Source: Oceanobacillus indicireducens (GTDB lineage: Bacteria; Bacillota; Bacilli; Bacillales; Amphibacillaceae). From it: a stretch of 64,000 bases of DNA. The notes under the pieces are model-generated. The model saw only the letters and a list, made by a program, of their open reading frames with translations, searched no databases and was not told where the DNA came from. The position numbers and the translations under genes were made by a program. Shown one piece after another: positions 18,912 through 28,157 of this stretch; the first letter of the stretch is position 1; each line of letters starts with the position of its first letter. Where the stretch lies: positions 30,993-94,992 of the forward strand of contig NZ_BMOS01000010.1 in the NCBI RefSeq assembly GCF_014647195.1, given 5' to 3'.

Positions 18912-20226
18912 TGGAATCCCCCCGTCCATTTCCGATTCCGATATACGTCATATTTAATTTCTTTATTTCCTCTTCCTTTACTTTATTCCGACCGTCCAAA
19001 ACGAGCTTGCAATTGGTGAACGCTGCAAAATCAAGATTCTCATATTCCTTATGGAAGGCTTGAATAATGATGGCATCTATTTCTTCAATCACCGAATCAC
19101 TCAACTGTAGAGGGAGGACAGCATAACGTTCTATTTCACTTGTTGTAAACTGAGGATCATGCACAAGGATATTTGCCTTTGCTCGCTTAAGCTTATCAAT
19201 GAGCATGAGCGCCGTAGACTTTGTAGGCTCTTTCACATTTTCCCGGTAAGAAAGCCCGAGGATAAGGATATTTTTATCCTGGAAAGTCCCTAACTCTTCT
19301 TCCATCTTCGCTAAGGAATAGTCAGCCATTTGATCATTAATCGTTCTCGCTAAGGGGGTTAGCCCACTAGTTAAGCCTTTATTGATGAAAAAGTAAGGAT
19401 AGATTGGAATACAATGACCGCCAACGCCAATTCCGGGGTGATGAATATGCGAATAAGGCTGACTATTACTTACTGTAATCACTTCATTGATATCAACATT
19501 TTTCTCATCCGCAAACATAGCCAATTCATTCGCGAGGGCAATGTTGACGTCCCGGTAAACGCATTCTGCTACTTTGGAAAATTCGGCTGTTTCGAGTGTA
19601 CTTACATCTATCAGCTCACAACCTAGAGACTTCGTATAAAATTGTTTTGCTAATGTGAGACTTCTTTCATCCAACCCGCCAACGATTTTAGGATAGCTCT
19701 GTAGATCGCGGATGATTCGATTCGAGTAAACTCTTTCCGGACTGTAGGCAAGATGAAAATCTTCCCCCATTTTCAAACCTGAAACTTCTTCTATTTTCGT
19801 ACCAAATCTATTGCGCGTATCGCCCGGTGCAAGTGTTGTTTCAAATATGATAAGAGAGCCTTTCTTTAATCCTTTCGCTATGTCCAGCACCGCTTGATCA
19901 ATGAACCGATAGTCTATACGATTATCATCATCAATGAGAACAGGGACAATGACAATTATGATATTCGATTGTTGAACGGCCTCTGCGGTCCGCTTCGTTG
20001 CAGACAACGTTTTACTATTATGAGCTTCGGAAACTAATTTTTCTAAACCTGGCTCATTTTTAATATGGGAAATCCCTTGATTGATCGATGATACAACATC
20101 TTCATTAATATCAGCACCATGCACATTAAACCCATTATTCGCAAACACTGCTGCTAATGTCAGTCCGATTTTACCAAGCCCGATTACAGCTACTGAATCG
20201 GTAGGTAAACTAGAATAGTCTGCCAT
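18874..20226 (-). CDS. nucleotide-sugar 6-dehydrogenase (UDP-GlcNAc/ManNAc type)
   Basis: A 450-residue UDP-glucose/GDP-mannose dehydrogenase family protein. It has the N-terminal NAD fold (VAVIGLGKIGLTLAAVFANNG), a central domain and the catalytic Cys in GVGGHCIPIYPYFF, then a C-terminal domain (LGLSYRENVKEPTKST). It would oxidise C6 of a UDP-HexNAc to the uronic acid with 2 NAD+. Sequence type is closer to WbpA/WecC than to UDP-glucose dehydrogenase. It could act first on UDP-GlcNAc (Pseudomonas order) or last on the diacetamido sugar (archaeal order). Confidence 0.88.
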   Translation of the reverse strand: MADYSSLPTDSVAVIGLGKIGLTLAAVFANNGFNVHGADINEDVVSSINQGISHIKNEPGLEKLVSEAHNSKTLSATKRTAEAVQQSNIIIVIVPVLIDDDNRIDYRFIDQAVLDIAKGLKKGSLIIFETTLAPGDTRNRFGTKIEEVSGLKMGEDFHLAYSPERVYSNRIIRDLQSYPKIVGGLDERSLTLAKQFYTKSLGCELIDVSTLETAEFSKVAECVYRDVNIALANELAMFADEKNVDINEVITVSNSQPYSHIHHPGIGVGGHCIPIYPYFFINKGLTSGLTPLARTINDQMADYSLAKMEEELGTFQDKNILILGLSYRENVKEPTKSTALMLIDKLKRAKANILVHDPQFTTSEIERYAVLPLQLSDSVIEEIDAIIIQAFHKEYENLDFAAFTNCKLVLDGRNKVKEEEIKKLNMTYIGIGNGRGDSNEGRNNAADSNG

Positions 20227-20330
20227 ACCATTCCCTCATTTCTTCATTAGTATGTGATACTTTATGTCTTATATTGTTTCATTGATTGTACGTATGATTA
20301 GAAAAATAGAATCTGGTTTATCCTCATCAT

Positions 20331-21548
20331 TCATCCACCTTCGTTAAGCTCATCATAAATAGATAGAAGCCGCTTTTCCATTTTTGCCCAACTGAATCTC
20401 TCTTCCATCACCTTTCTCGCTTGAAGACTCATTGCATGAATTTGCTTTCGGTTGAAGTTAAGATCGAGCAAACCTTTAGCATAATCTTCCGCGGTTGCTT
20501 CACGCCCTTTAACGACATAACCGCAATTATATTTCCGAATAAATTCTTTCATATCGTCACATTGATTCACAACTACCGGTAGGCCATTATTTAAATAGCT
20601 GAAGAATTTATTCGGCATTGCATATCGATTGTTCAAAGACCCTTTCGCATCCAAATCCACCCAACCCAAATCTGCTCCTTTCATCTTTTCTGGTATCTCC
20701 TCATAATCGACCCAGCCAGTTTGGATAATCTTATCCTCTAGGTGAGATGGGATTAAAAGAGGGTTCTCTGATTTTTTATTTCCACCAATCAGAATGACTT
20801 TGAGCGGGAACTGTTCATTACATAATTCTGTTATCTTCATTAACTTATGGAAGCTGCCTCTTTTTCCATTCATGACGCCTTCATACACGAGAACGAGCTG
20901 CTCATTCTTCCCTTGTCCTGGATGATAACCATTACTAAGTGGAGGTGTGTTGTAAATAACTTCTACTGATAAGGCTGCGTCCAGTGAATGGAAATCCCGT
21001 TTAATCGATTCGGAAACAGTTATTATCGTGTCTGTTTCATTTAACATCAGCTTTAACATGTCGCGCTTAATTTGTTCTGTCCGACTTGCTTGTTTCAAGA
21101 GCGGGTCTGGATCGACTTCATGGCTATCATATATTAATTTGCTTTGCTTTCCCTGAGATGAGAGTGCCCGTTTTACTTGAACACCAGTATACAGAGAGTA
21201 AAATTCATGTGCATGATAAATATCAGCCTGCTGAGCAATCGCCAATTGAATGAATCGATCTGTATAGAGAATGTCTTTATTTTTTTTAATCGTAGTATAA
21301 AGTTTTTTTAACTGTTTTTCATGGTGGATTTCCTCATATGTTAGGATTTTGATGCCTTCATGAGAGAATTGTTCTTCCCTGAAATGCTCCTTAAACAGTG
21401 TACCGTCCACATCGAATAAATAACCATTCCTACGAGGTACAATCATCGTCACTTGAAATCCCGCTTTTACGAGACTTTTAGCTTCCTTCTTAAAGATTCT
21501 CGCATCTAAAAAAGGATGCTCCGATACTAATATACATACATGTTTCAC
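20331..21548 (-). CDS. glycosyltransferase family 4, paralogue 1
   Basis: A 405-residue GT-B glycosyltransferase. N-terminal VCILVSEHPFLDARIFKKEAKSL is almost shared with the gene at 23780. The donor-binding C-terminal half carries NKFFSYLNNGLPVVVNQCDDM. The GTG at 21548 has AGGAG ten bases upstream; an ATG 24 bases further upstream has no site. It lies upstream of the dehydrogenase and aminotransferase genes in the same direction. The acceptor is unknown; duplication with the second copy suggests two successive, similar linkages. Confidence 0.85.
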   Translation of the reverse strand: MKHVCILVSEHPFLDARIFKKEAKSLVKAGFQVTMIVPRRNGYLFDVDGTLFKEHFREEQFSHEGIKILTYEEIHHEKQLKKLYTTIKKNKDILYTDRFIQLAIAQQADIYHAHEFYSLYTGVQVKRALSSQGKQSKLIYDSHEVDPDPLLKQASRTEQIKRDMLKLMLNETDTIITVSESIKRDFHSLDAALSVEVIYNTPPLSNGYHPGQGKNEQLVLVYEGVMNGKRGSFHKLMKITELCNEQFPLKVILIGGNKKSENPLLIPSHLEDKIIQTGWVDYEEIPEKMKGADLGWVDLDAKGSLNNRYAMPNKFFSYLNNGLPVVVNQCDDMKEFIRKYNCGYVVKGREATAEDYAKGLLDLNFNRKQIHAMSLQARKVMEERFSWAKMEKRLLSIYDELNEGG

Positions 21549-21636
21549 GATAATTCTCACTCCTAACTGCACGAACTCCTGAACAACTAAAAACTTAAAG
21601 AATAAAATATAGAAATTGCTTGAGAAAGGAAAGTAG

Positions 21637-22710
21637 ATGATGAAAGCATTGACGATTGTAGGTGCAAGGCCCCAGTTTATTAAAGCATGTATGTTGTCTA
21701 AAGCTTTTAAAAGCTATCCTCACATCAAAGAGATTATCGTTCACACGGGACAGCATTATGACTATAATATGTCTGATGTTTTCTTTAAGCAGTTGGATAT
21801 TGCTGAAGCGGATTATAATTTAGCTGTCGGCTCTGGGACCCATGGTGAACAAACTGCCAACATGTTGCTGAAATTAGAAAAGTTAATGATGTCTGTAAAA
21901 CCGGACGTAGTAATTGTGTATGGGGATACAAACTCTACTGTAGCCGGAAGTCTCGCTGCAGCGAAACTCCATATTCCCATTGCTCATATCGAAGCTGGTC
22001 TTCGCAGTTTTAATAAAAAAATGCCCGAAGAAATGAATCGAATCATTACCGATCATTTATCTGATTATTTATTTTGTCCAACGGATTATGCTGTGGAAAA
22101 TTTAAATAAAGAAGGAATTAAGCAAGGTGTCTATCGAACGGGAGATATCATGTATGATACGATTACACATTTTAAACCTTTTGCAACAAAGCACTCTTTC
22201 TTATTGGATAATTTAAAACTTAAGGAAAAGGACTATTATTTAGCAACAGTCCACCGAGCAGAGAACACAGATGACCCTACCCGTTTAAAAGCAATATTCC
22301 GGGCCTTCCAGCAGTTGGATAAAGTTGTCGTCCTCCCCTTGCACCCACGAACAAAAAGTAAAATTATGGAATATCAATTGGATGATCTCGTCCGCTCTCC
22401 CAATATTAAACTCGTTGATCCTTTGGATTATTTTGGTATGCTCGCATTGGCTGCAAAGGCAGATATTATTCTCACGGACTCAGGAGGCTTGCAGAAAGAA
22501 GCTTGCATGCTTCAAGTACCGTGCGTCACCCTTCGTGAGGAAACGGAATGGCTGGAAACAGTGGAATCCGGCTGGAACAAACTAGCTGGTGCCGACTCCC
22601 AAACAATAATCGATACTATTCAAAATATACAGCGACCAACAGCAAATCAATCTCTTTATCGTGCCGGAGCTGCCTACAAAATCGCTAATATACTTCTCAA
22701 AGAATTTTAA
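21637..22710 (+). CDS. UDP-N-acetylglucosamine 2-epimerase family (WecB/WbpI-like)
   Basis: A 357-residue non-hydrolysing 2-epimerase. Motifs: GARPQFIKACMLSKA at the start, TGQHYDYNMSDVFF, VYGDTNSTVAGSLAA, HIEAGLRSFNKKMPEEMNRIITDH and DSGGLQKEA. WecB makes UDP-ManNAc; the related WbpI converts UDP-GlcNAc3NAcA to UDP-ManNAc3NAcA. With the other four enzymes of the diacetamido-uronate route nearby, WbpI-like use is plausible. It is transcribed alone on the plus strand and ends at a terminator shared with the convergent glycosyltransferase. Confidence 0.9.
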   Translation: MMKALTIVGARPQFIKACMLSKAFKSYPHIKEIIVHTGQHYDYNMSDVFFKQLDIAEADYNLAVGSGTHGEQTANMLLKLEKLMMSVKPDVVIVYGDTNSTVAGSLAAAKLHIPIAHIEAGLRSFNKKMPEEMNRIITDHLSDYLFCPTDYAVENLNKEGIKQGVYRTGDIMYDTITHFKPFATKHSFLLDNLKLKEKDYYLATVHRAENTDDPTRLKAIFRAFQQLDKVVVLPLHPRTKSKIMEYQLDDLVRSPNIKLVDPLDYFGMLALAAKADIILTDSGGLQKEACMLQVPCVTLREETEWLETVESGWNKLAGADSQTIIDTIQNIQRPTANQSLYRAGAAYKIANILLKEF

Positions 22711-22717
22711 AGAATAA

Positions 22718-22750
22718 TGGAAGAGGTGACCAGCAAGTTCACCTCTTTTG
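22718..22750. terminator. terminator between convergent genes
   Basis: AAGAGGTGA, a 7-base loop and TTCACCTCTTTTG; can work in both directions. Confidence 0.8.
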
Positions 22751-22752
22751 AG

Positions 22753-23757
22753 TTATAATTTCTTGTAAACATCGATATATTGATGAATGACATTGGTCGC
22801 ACTGTGATATTTTTTCACGTAAGCCCTGCCTTGGACACCTAATGCTTTCCATTGTGCCGGAGTATGAAGCAAATCTTTCAGTACATCAGCAATATTAGCT
22901 GGATTAGCATTCACAACTGGAAATTCTTCCGGATATTTACTTACAAGATCTTCCCTTATATAGCAAATAACCGGTTTTCCTAATGCCATCGCTTCTGTGG
23001 TAAGGTATCCCGCTGCTCCAATTCGTAATTGATCTATCACAAGATCCGCTTCAGTTAAAAGCTTCATCGTTTCCGCATGATTCAGGCCTTCAATTAGCTT
23101 AAATTCAAAAGACATACCTTCATTCTTCAACTTCTGAACAGCATCCAGTACAAACTCTGTTCCCTTTAAATTCCGTTTGGTCGGGGCGTGGACGACAAGA
23201 GGGTTTTGTTTAATAGTAGGGTAATTCGGCTTTAGCTTATGGATATCAATAATGTGGGGAATAACATGTGTATGCTTATAATAATCTTTTACATAGGTTT
23301 CTATTTCATAATCAAGCGCGATCGCATGATCAACATACGATGAAAGCTTCGTCAAATTCTCTCTAATTCTTTCTTCTGTCCATTCATTTTTCACACGCAC
23401 ATACGGATTTTTCTCCTTTGCAACAGAAAGGATACGGGCATCCGATCCCCTGTGGTGGACGACCATCTTCTTTCCCGCTTTATGAAGCGTCTCTAAATCA
23501 CGCTTATCAGGAAAGAATGTGCCGCCAAAATGAAAATGAAAAACATCATAATCCTCGATAGCTTTCTTAAAAAAATTTTGAATCTTTTCCAATCGTTTGT
23601 GTTTTGGAATATCCTGTAAATTTAAGCAAATATCCGATTCAAACTGGTAACGATTCGCATAAAAATGGCATGCCGTCGCGTCAATGCCTTGCAGACGCAA
23701 TGAGCGACATAGATTGATCATTGGTAAGCCGCCCTCCGGAATATGCAACACGCGCAT
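22753..23757 (-). CDS. glycosyltransferase family 4-like
   Basis: A 334-residue GT-B protein. It starts MRVLHIPEGGLPMINLCRSLRLQGI, contains FHFHFGGTFFPD and VVHHRGSDARI, and has the donor-site pattern DLVIDQLRIGAAGYLTTEAMALGKPVI with a conserved Glu. A GGTGAGAT site precedes the ATG. It follows the second large glycosyltransferase closely (22 bases), so the two are co-transcribed. The acceptor is unknown. Confidence 0.85.
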   Translation of the reverse strand: MRVLHIPEGGLPMINLCRSLRLQGIDATACHFYANRYQFESDICLNLQDIPKHKRLEKIQNFFKKAIEDYDVFHFHFGGTFFPDKRDLETLHKAGKKMVVHHRGSDARILSVAKEKNPYVRVKNEWTEERIRENLTKLSSYVDHAIALDYEIETYVKDYYKHTHVIPHIIDIHKLKPNYPTIKQNPLVVHAPTKRNLKGTEFVLDAVQKLKNEGMSFEFKLIEGLNHAETMKLLTEADLVIDQLRIGAAGYLTTEAMALGKPVICYIREDLVSKYPEEFPVVNANPANIADVLKDLLHTPAQWKALGVQGRAYVKKYHSATNVIHQYIDVYKKL

Positions 23758-23779
23758 CTATCTCACCTCGATTCTACCG

Positions 23780-25006
23780 TTACGGAGTTGGTAAAAGTTT
23801 TGCATAAACACCGGCCAACCGTTTCTCCATTTCCTCCCATGAATAAATTTCCTCCATTACTTTCCTTCCATTCTTACTCATCTTCTCTAATTTTTCCGGA
23901 TTTCGCTTGAGATAAAGAAATGCGTTCGCAAAATCTTTTGCGTCCGCTTGCTGCTTTTGGATCACATAACCGCATTTATGCTTTCGGATGAAATTTTCCA
24001 TCTCCTGACATTTATTTACGACTACCGGAACCCCGTTATTCAGATAACTGAAAAATTTATTCGGTAGCGCATAATCACTATTAAGCGAATAATGCACCTC
24101 TTCCAAATCAATCCAACCGATATCAATAGCTTGCATATGCTTCGGAATCGAATGGTAATCCACCCAGCCCGTTTGCTTGATGATTGTTGTAAGATGCTTC
24201 GGGATTTTAAGTGGAGTTCCAAACTGGCTGCCACCAATAATCTTAAATTGAAAGTCTAGTTTCTGAGAACATATTTCTGAAATTCCGAAAATCTTTTCCT
24301 GATTGCCTTTATGATGTGTAATATTTCCTTCATAACCAACTGTTAACTGACTTCCTTCATAAGCTTTTAGCTCAACGTCTTTGATAAGTGGAGGTGAATT
24401 ATAAATCACCTCAATCGGTAAATCCGGCATTCGTGCTATATACCAATCCTTGATTGAATCGGAAACGGTAATCAAGTAATCGACTTCTTTCAACATGATG
24501 AACAGCTTATCTTCTAAGTTTTTCCTTTTTTCTTCAGACGTTCTCGGATGAAGCGGATCAGGTGTCAGCTCATGACTGTCGTAAATTAATTTTACCTTCT
24601 TTTCCTTCTCCTTCTGCATCCGCCGTTTAATACCAATTCCGGCAAAGAGCGATAAATATTCATGGGTATGATAAATATCCGCATCTTCTGCCATCGCCAA
24701 ATTTGTTAGCGGATTATTGAAGCCTTCCGTTTCCCAAACATCTTCACTACTTAACACTTTATTCAATGATTTTCTCGTTTTTTCAGCGTGATAAGTGACT
24801 ATTTTTATCCCTTCATGGATGAACACGTTACTTCTAAAGCTTTTTTTAAAAGGTGTGCCATCAATATCAAATAAATTACCATTTTTCCTAGGTACAATCA
24901 TCGAGACGTCGTACCCCATCTTTTGTAGACTTTTGGCTTCCTTTTTAAATATCCTTGCATCCAAAAACGGATGATAGGCAACAACCATACAAACCTTTTT
25001 GGACAT
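23780..25006 (-). CDS. glycosyltransferase family 4, paralogue 2
   Basis: A 408-residue GT-B protein, strikingly similar along its whole length to the product of 20331-21548: HPFLDARIFKKEAKSL, MIVPRKNG, IYDSHE, LPNKFFSYLNNGVPVVVNKC and VMEEIYSWEEMEKRL all have counterparts. The ATG at 25006 (MSKKVCMVV) has AAAGGAG nine bases upstream; an upstream start at 25081 would run into the acetyltransferase gene. The pair probably arose by duplication. Confidence 0.87.
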   Translation of the reverse strand: MSKKVCMVVAYHPFLDARIFKKEAKSLQKMGYDVSMIVPRKNGNLFDIDGTPFKKSFRSNVFIHEGIKIVTYHAEKTRKSLNKVLSSEDVWETEGFNNPLTNLAMAEDADIYHTHEYLSLFAGIGIKRRMQKEKEKKVKLIYDSHELTPDPLHPRTSEEKRKNLEDKLFIMLKEVDYLITVSDSIKDWYIARMPDLPIEVIYNSPPLIKDVELKAYEGSQLTVGYEGNITHHKGNQEKIFGISEICSQKLDFQFKIIGGSQFGTPLKIPKHLTTIIKQTGWVDYHSIPKHMQAIDIGWIDLEEVHYSLNSDYALPNKFFSYLNNGVPVVVNKCQEMENFIRKHKCGYVIQKQQADAKDFANAFLYLKRNPEKLEKMSKNGRKVMEEIYSWEEMEKRLAGVYAKLLPTP

Positions 25007-25043
25007 CTCGATTCTCCTTTCCTTTAAGAAGAGGCTAGTAGAT

Positions 25044-25724
25044 TCAGGCATCGATTTCTTTAGCTGGTACCCCTGCAACAATTATATTTGTATCAACGTC
25101 TTTCGTTACGACAGCACCTGCTCCAACAATTGTATTCGAGCCAATCGTTATACCTGGCAACAAAGAGGCATTATTACCAATCTTTGCTCCTTGTTTAATA
25201 CACGGTCCCTTCAAAGTGTATGCTTGTGCTCCCATGTATTTATCATTGGACATGGAAACACAAGGACCGATGAAAACATTATCCTCAAGAGTTGTATCAC
25301 CTGTCACATAGGCTTGGGTTTGAATCGTGCAGTTCTTCCCAATCGTCGTGTTCAATTCAATAATCGCGGCTCTACCTATGACCGAGGCTTCTTCAATGTG
25401 GACATTTTCTCTAATGCTTGCGTGATCCCCAATAAAGACATTTCTCCCGATTGTACTGCCGGCATAAATTGAAACAAGATGCCCGATTTTCGTACCTGCT
25501 CCAATAATCAAATTACGCTCTGTAGGTGATTCTTTTCGCATTTTCTCATTTGCCGCCGGTTGAATGCCAACGACACAATTACTACCAATCGTGACATGCT
25601 CCCCAATTTGTGTTCCTTGTAAAATAACAGTATGATGGCCAATCACAACATTCTCACCGATAGAAACTCCGTCTTCGATTACGACGTGATGACCTAAATG
25701 GGTACTTTTAGGTATACTTGACAA
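25044..25724 (-). CDS. left-handed beta-helix acetyltransferase (WbpD/WlbB-like)
   Basis: A 226-residue hexapeptide-repeat protein. The [LIV]-G-x-x repeat runs through most of the chain (VIEDGVSIGENVVIGHHTVI, then KIGNNASLLPGITIGSNTIVGAGAVVT) and ends VAGVPAKEID. This fits UDP-3-amino-GlcNAcA N-acetyltransferase (WbpD/WlbB), a trimeric acetyl-CoA-dependent enzyme. It is longer at the N-terminus than WlbB because of extra coils. The start is TTG at 25724, supported by GGAGGA six bases upstream. It is in the same transcript as the CgeB-like gene. Confidence 0.85.
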   Translation of the reverse strand: MSSIPKSTHLGHHVVIEDGVSIGENVVIGHHTVILQGTQIGEHVTIGSNCVVGIQPAANEKMRKESPTERNLIIGAGTKIGHLVSIYAGSTIGRNVFIGDHASIRENVHIEEASVIGRAAIIELNTTIGKNCTIQTQAYVTGDTTLEDNVFIGPCVSMSNDKYMGAQAYTLKGPCIKQGAKIGNNASLLPGITIGSNTIVGAGAVVTKDVDTNIIVAGVPAKEIDA

Positions 25725-25742
25725 CTAGAATCCTCCTTTCCG

Positions 25743-26669
25743 CTACTCGCTTTCTAGAATACATTCAATTTTCTCCATAAGTTGCTTGGCCCGAATCCTC
25801 ACCGTATGGTTCTCCTGAATGAATTGATGACCCTGTTCGGTAATCCGCTGTCTTTCCTTCTCATTCGCCAAATAATAGTCTGCTTTTTCTTTAAAATTAC
25901 TTTCATCAATTGCGACGAAATGTTTACCTGGGATAAATCCTAAGCTTTCCAGTTCATTGAACGTTGGTGCTAGTAGGAGCGTTTTACATGCTAAGGCTTC
26001 ATAATATTTCATCACAGGGTAATTATAGATCGAAGGACAGGTGAAGAAGATCTTCGTGCGGTTCAATTCCTTGGCATAATGTACACCAACCCGTTTATCT
26101 TTCTCCTCTTCCCTAGTGAAGTCACGATATCCTGGATGATGATAGCAGATGAACCGTGGATCTTTGGAATAAGCATTTACTATTTTCTCACGTAGTGGAT
26201 AAGTCTTATTAACGGCACCTATCATTAGGAAATCTATGTCTTTTTCTAAAAAATAGTCTTTATATATTCCAGGATGAACAAAGTGAGGGAACCATTCTAG
26301 TTTATGTTTAAACTGTGGATATGTTTGGACGGATTTCTCCCATCCGATTGTAAAGAGGTAGTCAATTTTATTTTTATTGATATAATTTTCTCGTATTTTA
26401 ACAAGGCGATGGACATCTGTCACAAATAATCCTGTCGGTATACTGCAATTCCTTAGTCCTTTAATCATTGGGAACAATTGGTGTCCCATATCATTCAGTA
26501 TTAAAATAAAATCCGGCTTTGTCTCCAGCCTATTTAAAATATAATCAATATTGCCGGACTTCCTCCAAACGGTAAGGCGGACAATCCTTGCCAGTTCTTG
26601 TTCCAAATAATAAAAGTTTCTATTGATAAACCGGGAAGTATCTTCCCCAATAAATAAGACATGCCGCAT
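25743..26669 (-). CDS. CgeB-like glycosyltransferase
   Basis: A 308-residue protein of the CgeB/DUF3880-glycosyltransferase type: MRHVLFIGEDTSRFINRNFYY at the N-terminus, TGLFVTDVHRL in the middle, and the C-terminal GT-B segment PSIYNYPVMKYYEALACKTLLLAP with the donor-binding Glu. CgeB of B. subtilis is needed for maturation of the outermost spore layer. This gene heads the transcript toward the acetyltransferase gene and lies divergent from the oxidoreductase. The spore link is an inference, strengthened by the crust gene cluster 1.3 kb away. Confidence 0.75.
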   Translation of the reverse strand: MRHVLFIGEDTSRFINRNFYYLEQELARIVRLTVWRKSGNIDYILNRLETKPDFILILNDMGHQLFPMIKGLRNCSIPTGLFVTDVHRLVKIRENYINKNKIDYLFTIGWEKSVQTYPQFKHKLEWFPHFVHPGIYKDYFLEKDIDFLMIGAVNKTYPLREKIVNAYSKDPRFICYHHPGYRDFTREEEKDKRVGVHYAKELNRTKIFFTCPSIYNYPVMKYYEALACKTLLLAPTFNELESLGFIPGKHFVAIDESNFKEKADYYLANEKERQRITEQGHQFIQENHTVRIRAKQLMEKIECILESE

Positions 26670-26805
26670 CGATCTATAAACCCCTTTCTATTATCTCGTA
26701 GACAAGAGCCAAATTTAGATTTTCATTATGGCAGTCTATCTCGTTTCGAGTCTCTTGCATAGAATGACAGTAATCATTGAAATTAAATAGTGAGGAGATT
26801 TATCT

Positions 26806-27741
26806 ATGAAAGTCGGTGTGATTGGAACTGGTAAAATGGGAGAATATCATGTGAAAACATATCTAGCATTACAAGATCATTGTCAGCTAGTCGGTATATT
26901 TGATAACGATGAAGATAGAAGCAGAGAAATTGCTGAAAAATATAAAGTGAAACAATTTCTATCCGTGGATGAACTTCTCCAAAGTGTAGACGCGGTAAGT
27001 ATTGCTGTCCCAACGGATTATCATTATGAAATCGGTCTAGCATGCATCAGAAATAAGACGCATCTGTTGATTGAAAAGCCGATTACAAGCACTGTAGCAG
27101 AAGCTGATGATTTAATACAAAAAGCGAAAAAGGCTGGAGTGAAGCTGCAAGTGGGACATATTGAACTATTCAATCCACTCATTCCAATCCTGAAACAGGA
27201 ACTGGAAAATGAAGAGATTATCGGTATCTCATTTTTCAGATTGAATCCGTACAATGCAAGACTAAAAGATATTGACGTCGTAAAAGACCTGATGATTCAT
27301 GATCTTTATATTCTAGATGAACTTCTGAAGCAAAAAATAGTGGAATTCCATGCTTTAGGAAATATTATCGATCATTCAACGAAACACGCGGCTGTAATTC
27401 TTAAATCGACGCAAGGAGTAACTGTAGAGCTGATTGCCAGTTTTAAATCAAAAAGAAAAGTTCGGACAATTCAAGTGTTTACAAAAGAGGCCTTGATTGA
27501 AGCTGATTTGCTGAACAGAACGATACGCGTAACAAGAACATCCACACCTTTCTCAAAGAAAATTGCAGTTCCTTTAACAAAAACGATTACAATCGATAAT
27601 AGTGTTCAGCCATTAGACATCCAATTAATAGAATTCCTTCATTGCATAAAATTTGATAAACCACCTGCTGTTTCAGGAAAACAAGGGAAACGAATCATGG
27701 AGCTTACAATTAAAATCAGCGAATCGATTCATCCAGCTTAA
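26806..27741 (+). CDS. Gfo/Idh/MocA oxidoreductase (nucleotide-sugar 3-dehydrogenase type)
   Basis: A 311-residue NAD(P)-dependent enzyme. The N-terminal GVIGTGKMGEYHVKTYL is the nucleotide-binding loop, LLIEKPIT carries the catalytic Lys, and VGHIELFNPLIP plus VVKDLMIHDLYIL match WlbA/WbpB and UDP-GlcNAc 3-dehydrogenases. It would create the 3-keto group that the DegT enzyme aminates. A GGAG site precedes the ATG. It is divergent from the CgeB-like gene and ends in a terminator facing the crust cluster. Confidence 0.87.
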   Translation: MKVGVIGTGKMGEYHVKTYLALQDHCQLVGIFDNDEDRSREIAEKYKVKQFLSVDELLQSVDAVSIAVPTDYHYEIGLACIRNKTHLLIEKPITSTVAEADDLIQKAKKAGVKLQVGHIELFNPLIPILKQELENEEIIGISFFRLNPYNARLKDIDVVKDLMIHDLYILDELLKQKIVEFHALGNIIDHSTKHAAVILKSTQGVTVELIASFKSKRKVRTIQVFTKEALIEADLLNRTIRVTRTSTPFSKKIAVPLTKTITIDNSVQPLDIQLIEFLHCIKFDKPPAVSGKQGKRIMELTIKISESIHPA

Positions 27742-27863
27742 ATTCTACAACACCAATTATCTATATGTTCAATTCTTACCTTTTATTTATTTTGTACTCA
27801 GCTTTCGCATTCTGGAACATATCGTTTTTATTCAAATGTGCGCAAGTTGAGTTTTGAATCTAA

Positions 27864-27898
27864 ATGAAACAGCCCTGTCTAATTAAGGCAGGGCTGTT
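27864..27898. terminator. terminator between oxidoreductase and crust cluster
   Basis: AAACAGCCCTG, short loop, CAGGGCTGTTTT. Symmetric, so it may serve the two convergent transcripts. Confidence 0.85.
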
Positions 27899-27931
27899 TT
27901 GAATTGGAACAGAACAGACTAGACTAGTTAA

Positions 27932-28141
27932 TTAAGCTGCAGCGGGAAAGCGTGTGTAATTGATTGCATCAACGGATACATACTGCTTGAGATTATCGTA
28001 ACCATTATCAACTTCGATAACTAGTACCAAATCGACAGTAACAGTGGATAAAATTCCTTCAATTAAATTATTGTCAGTCCCAACCTCAACAGTTGATCCG
28101 ATTCGTTTAGCCATTTCAGCAGCAAAAGTTGCTTCAAACAT
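27932..28141 (-). CDS. small DUF2642-like spore protein
   Basis: Sixty-nine residues beginning MFEATFAAEMAKRIGSTVEV. The pattern GSTVEVGTDNNLIEGILSTVTVDLVLV, a short Sm-like beta barrel motif, is typical of DUF2642 proteins found with spore coat genes. The ATG at 28141 has GGAGGG seven bases upstream. It is last in the crust cluster and shares the fold pattern with the product of the next gene. Confidence 0.7.
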   Translation of the reverse strand: MFEATFAAEMAKRIGSTVEVGTDNNLIEGILSTVTVDLVLVIEVDNGYDNLKQYVSVDAINYTRFPAAA

Positions 28142-28157
28142 GTCAAACCCTCCTTTA

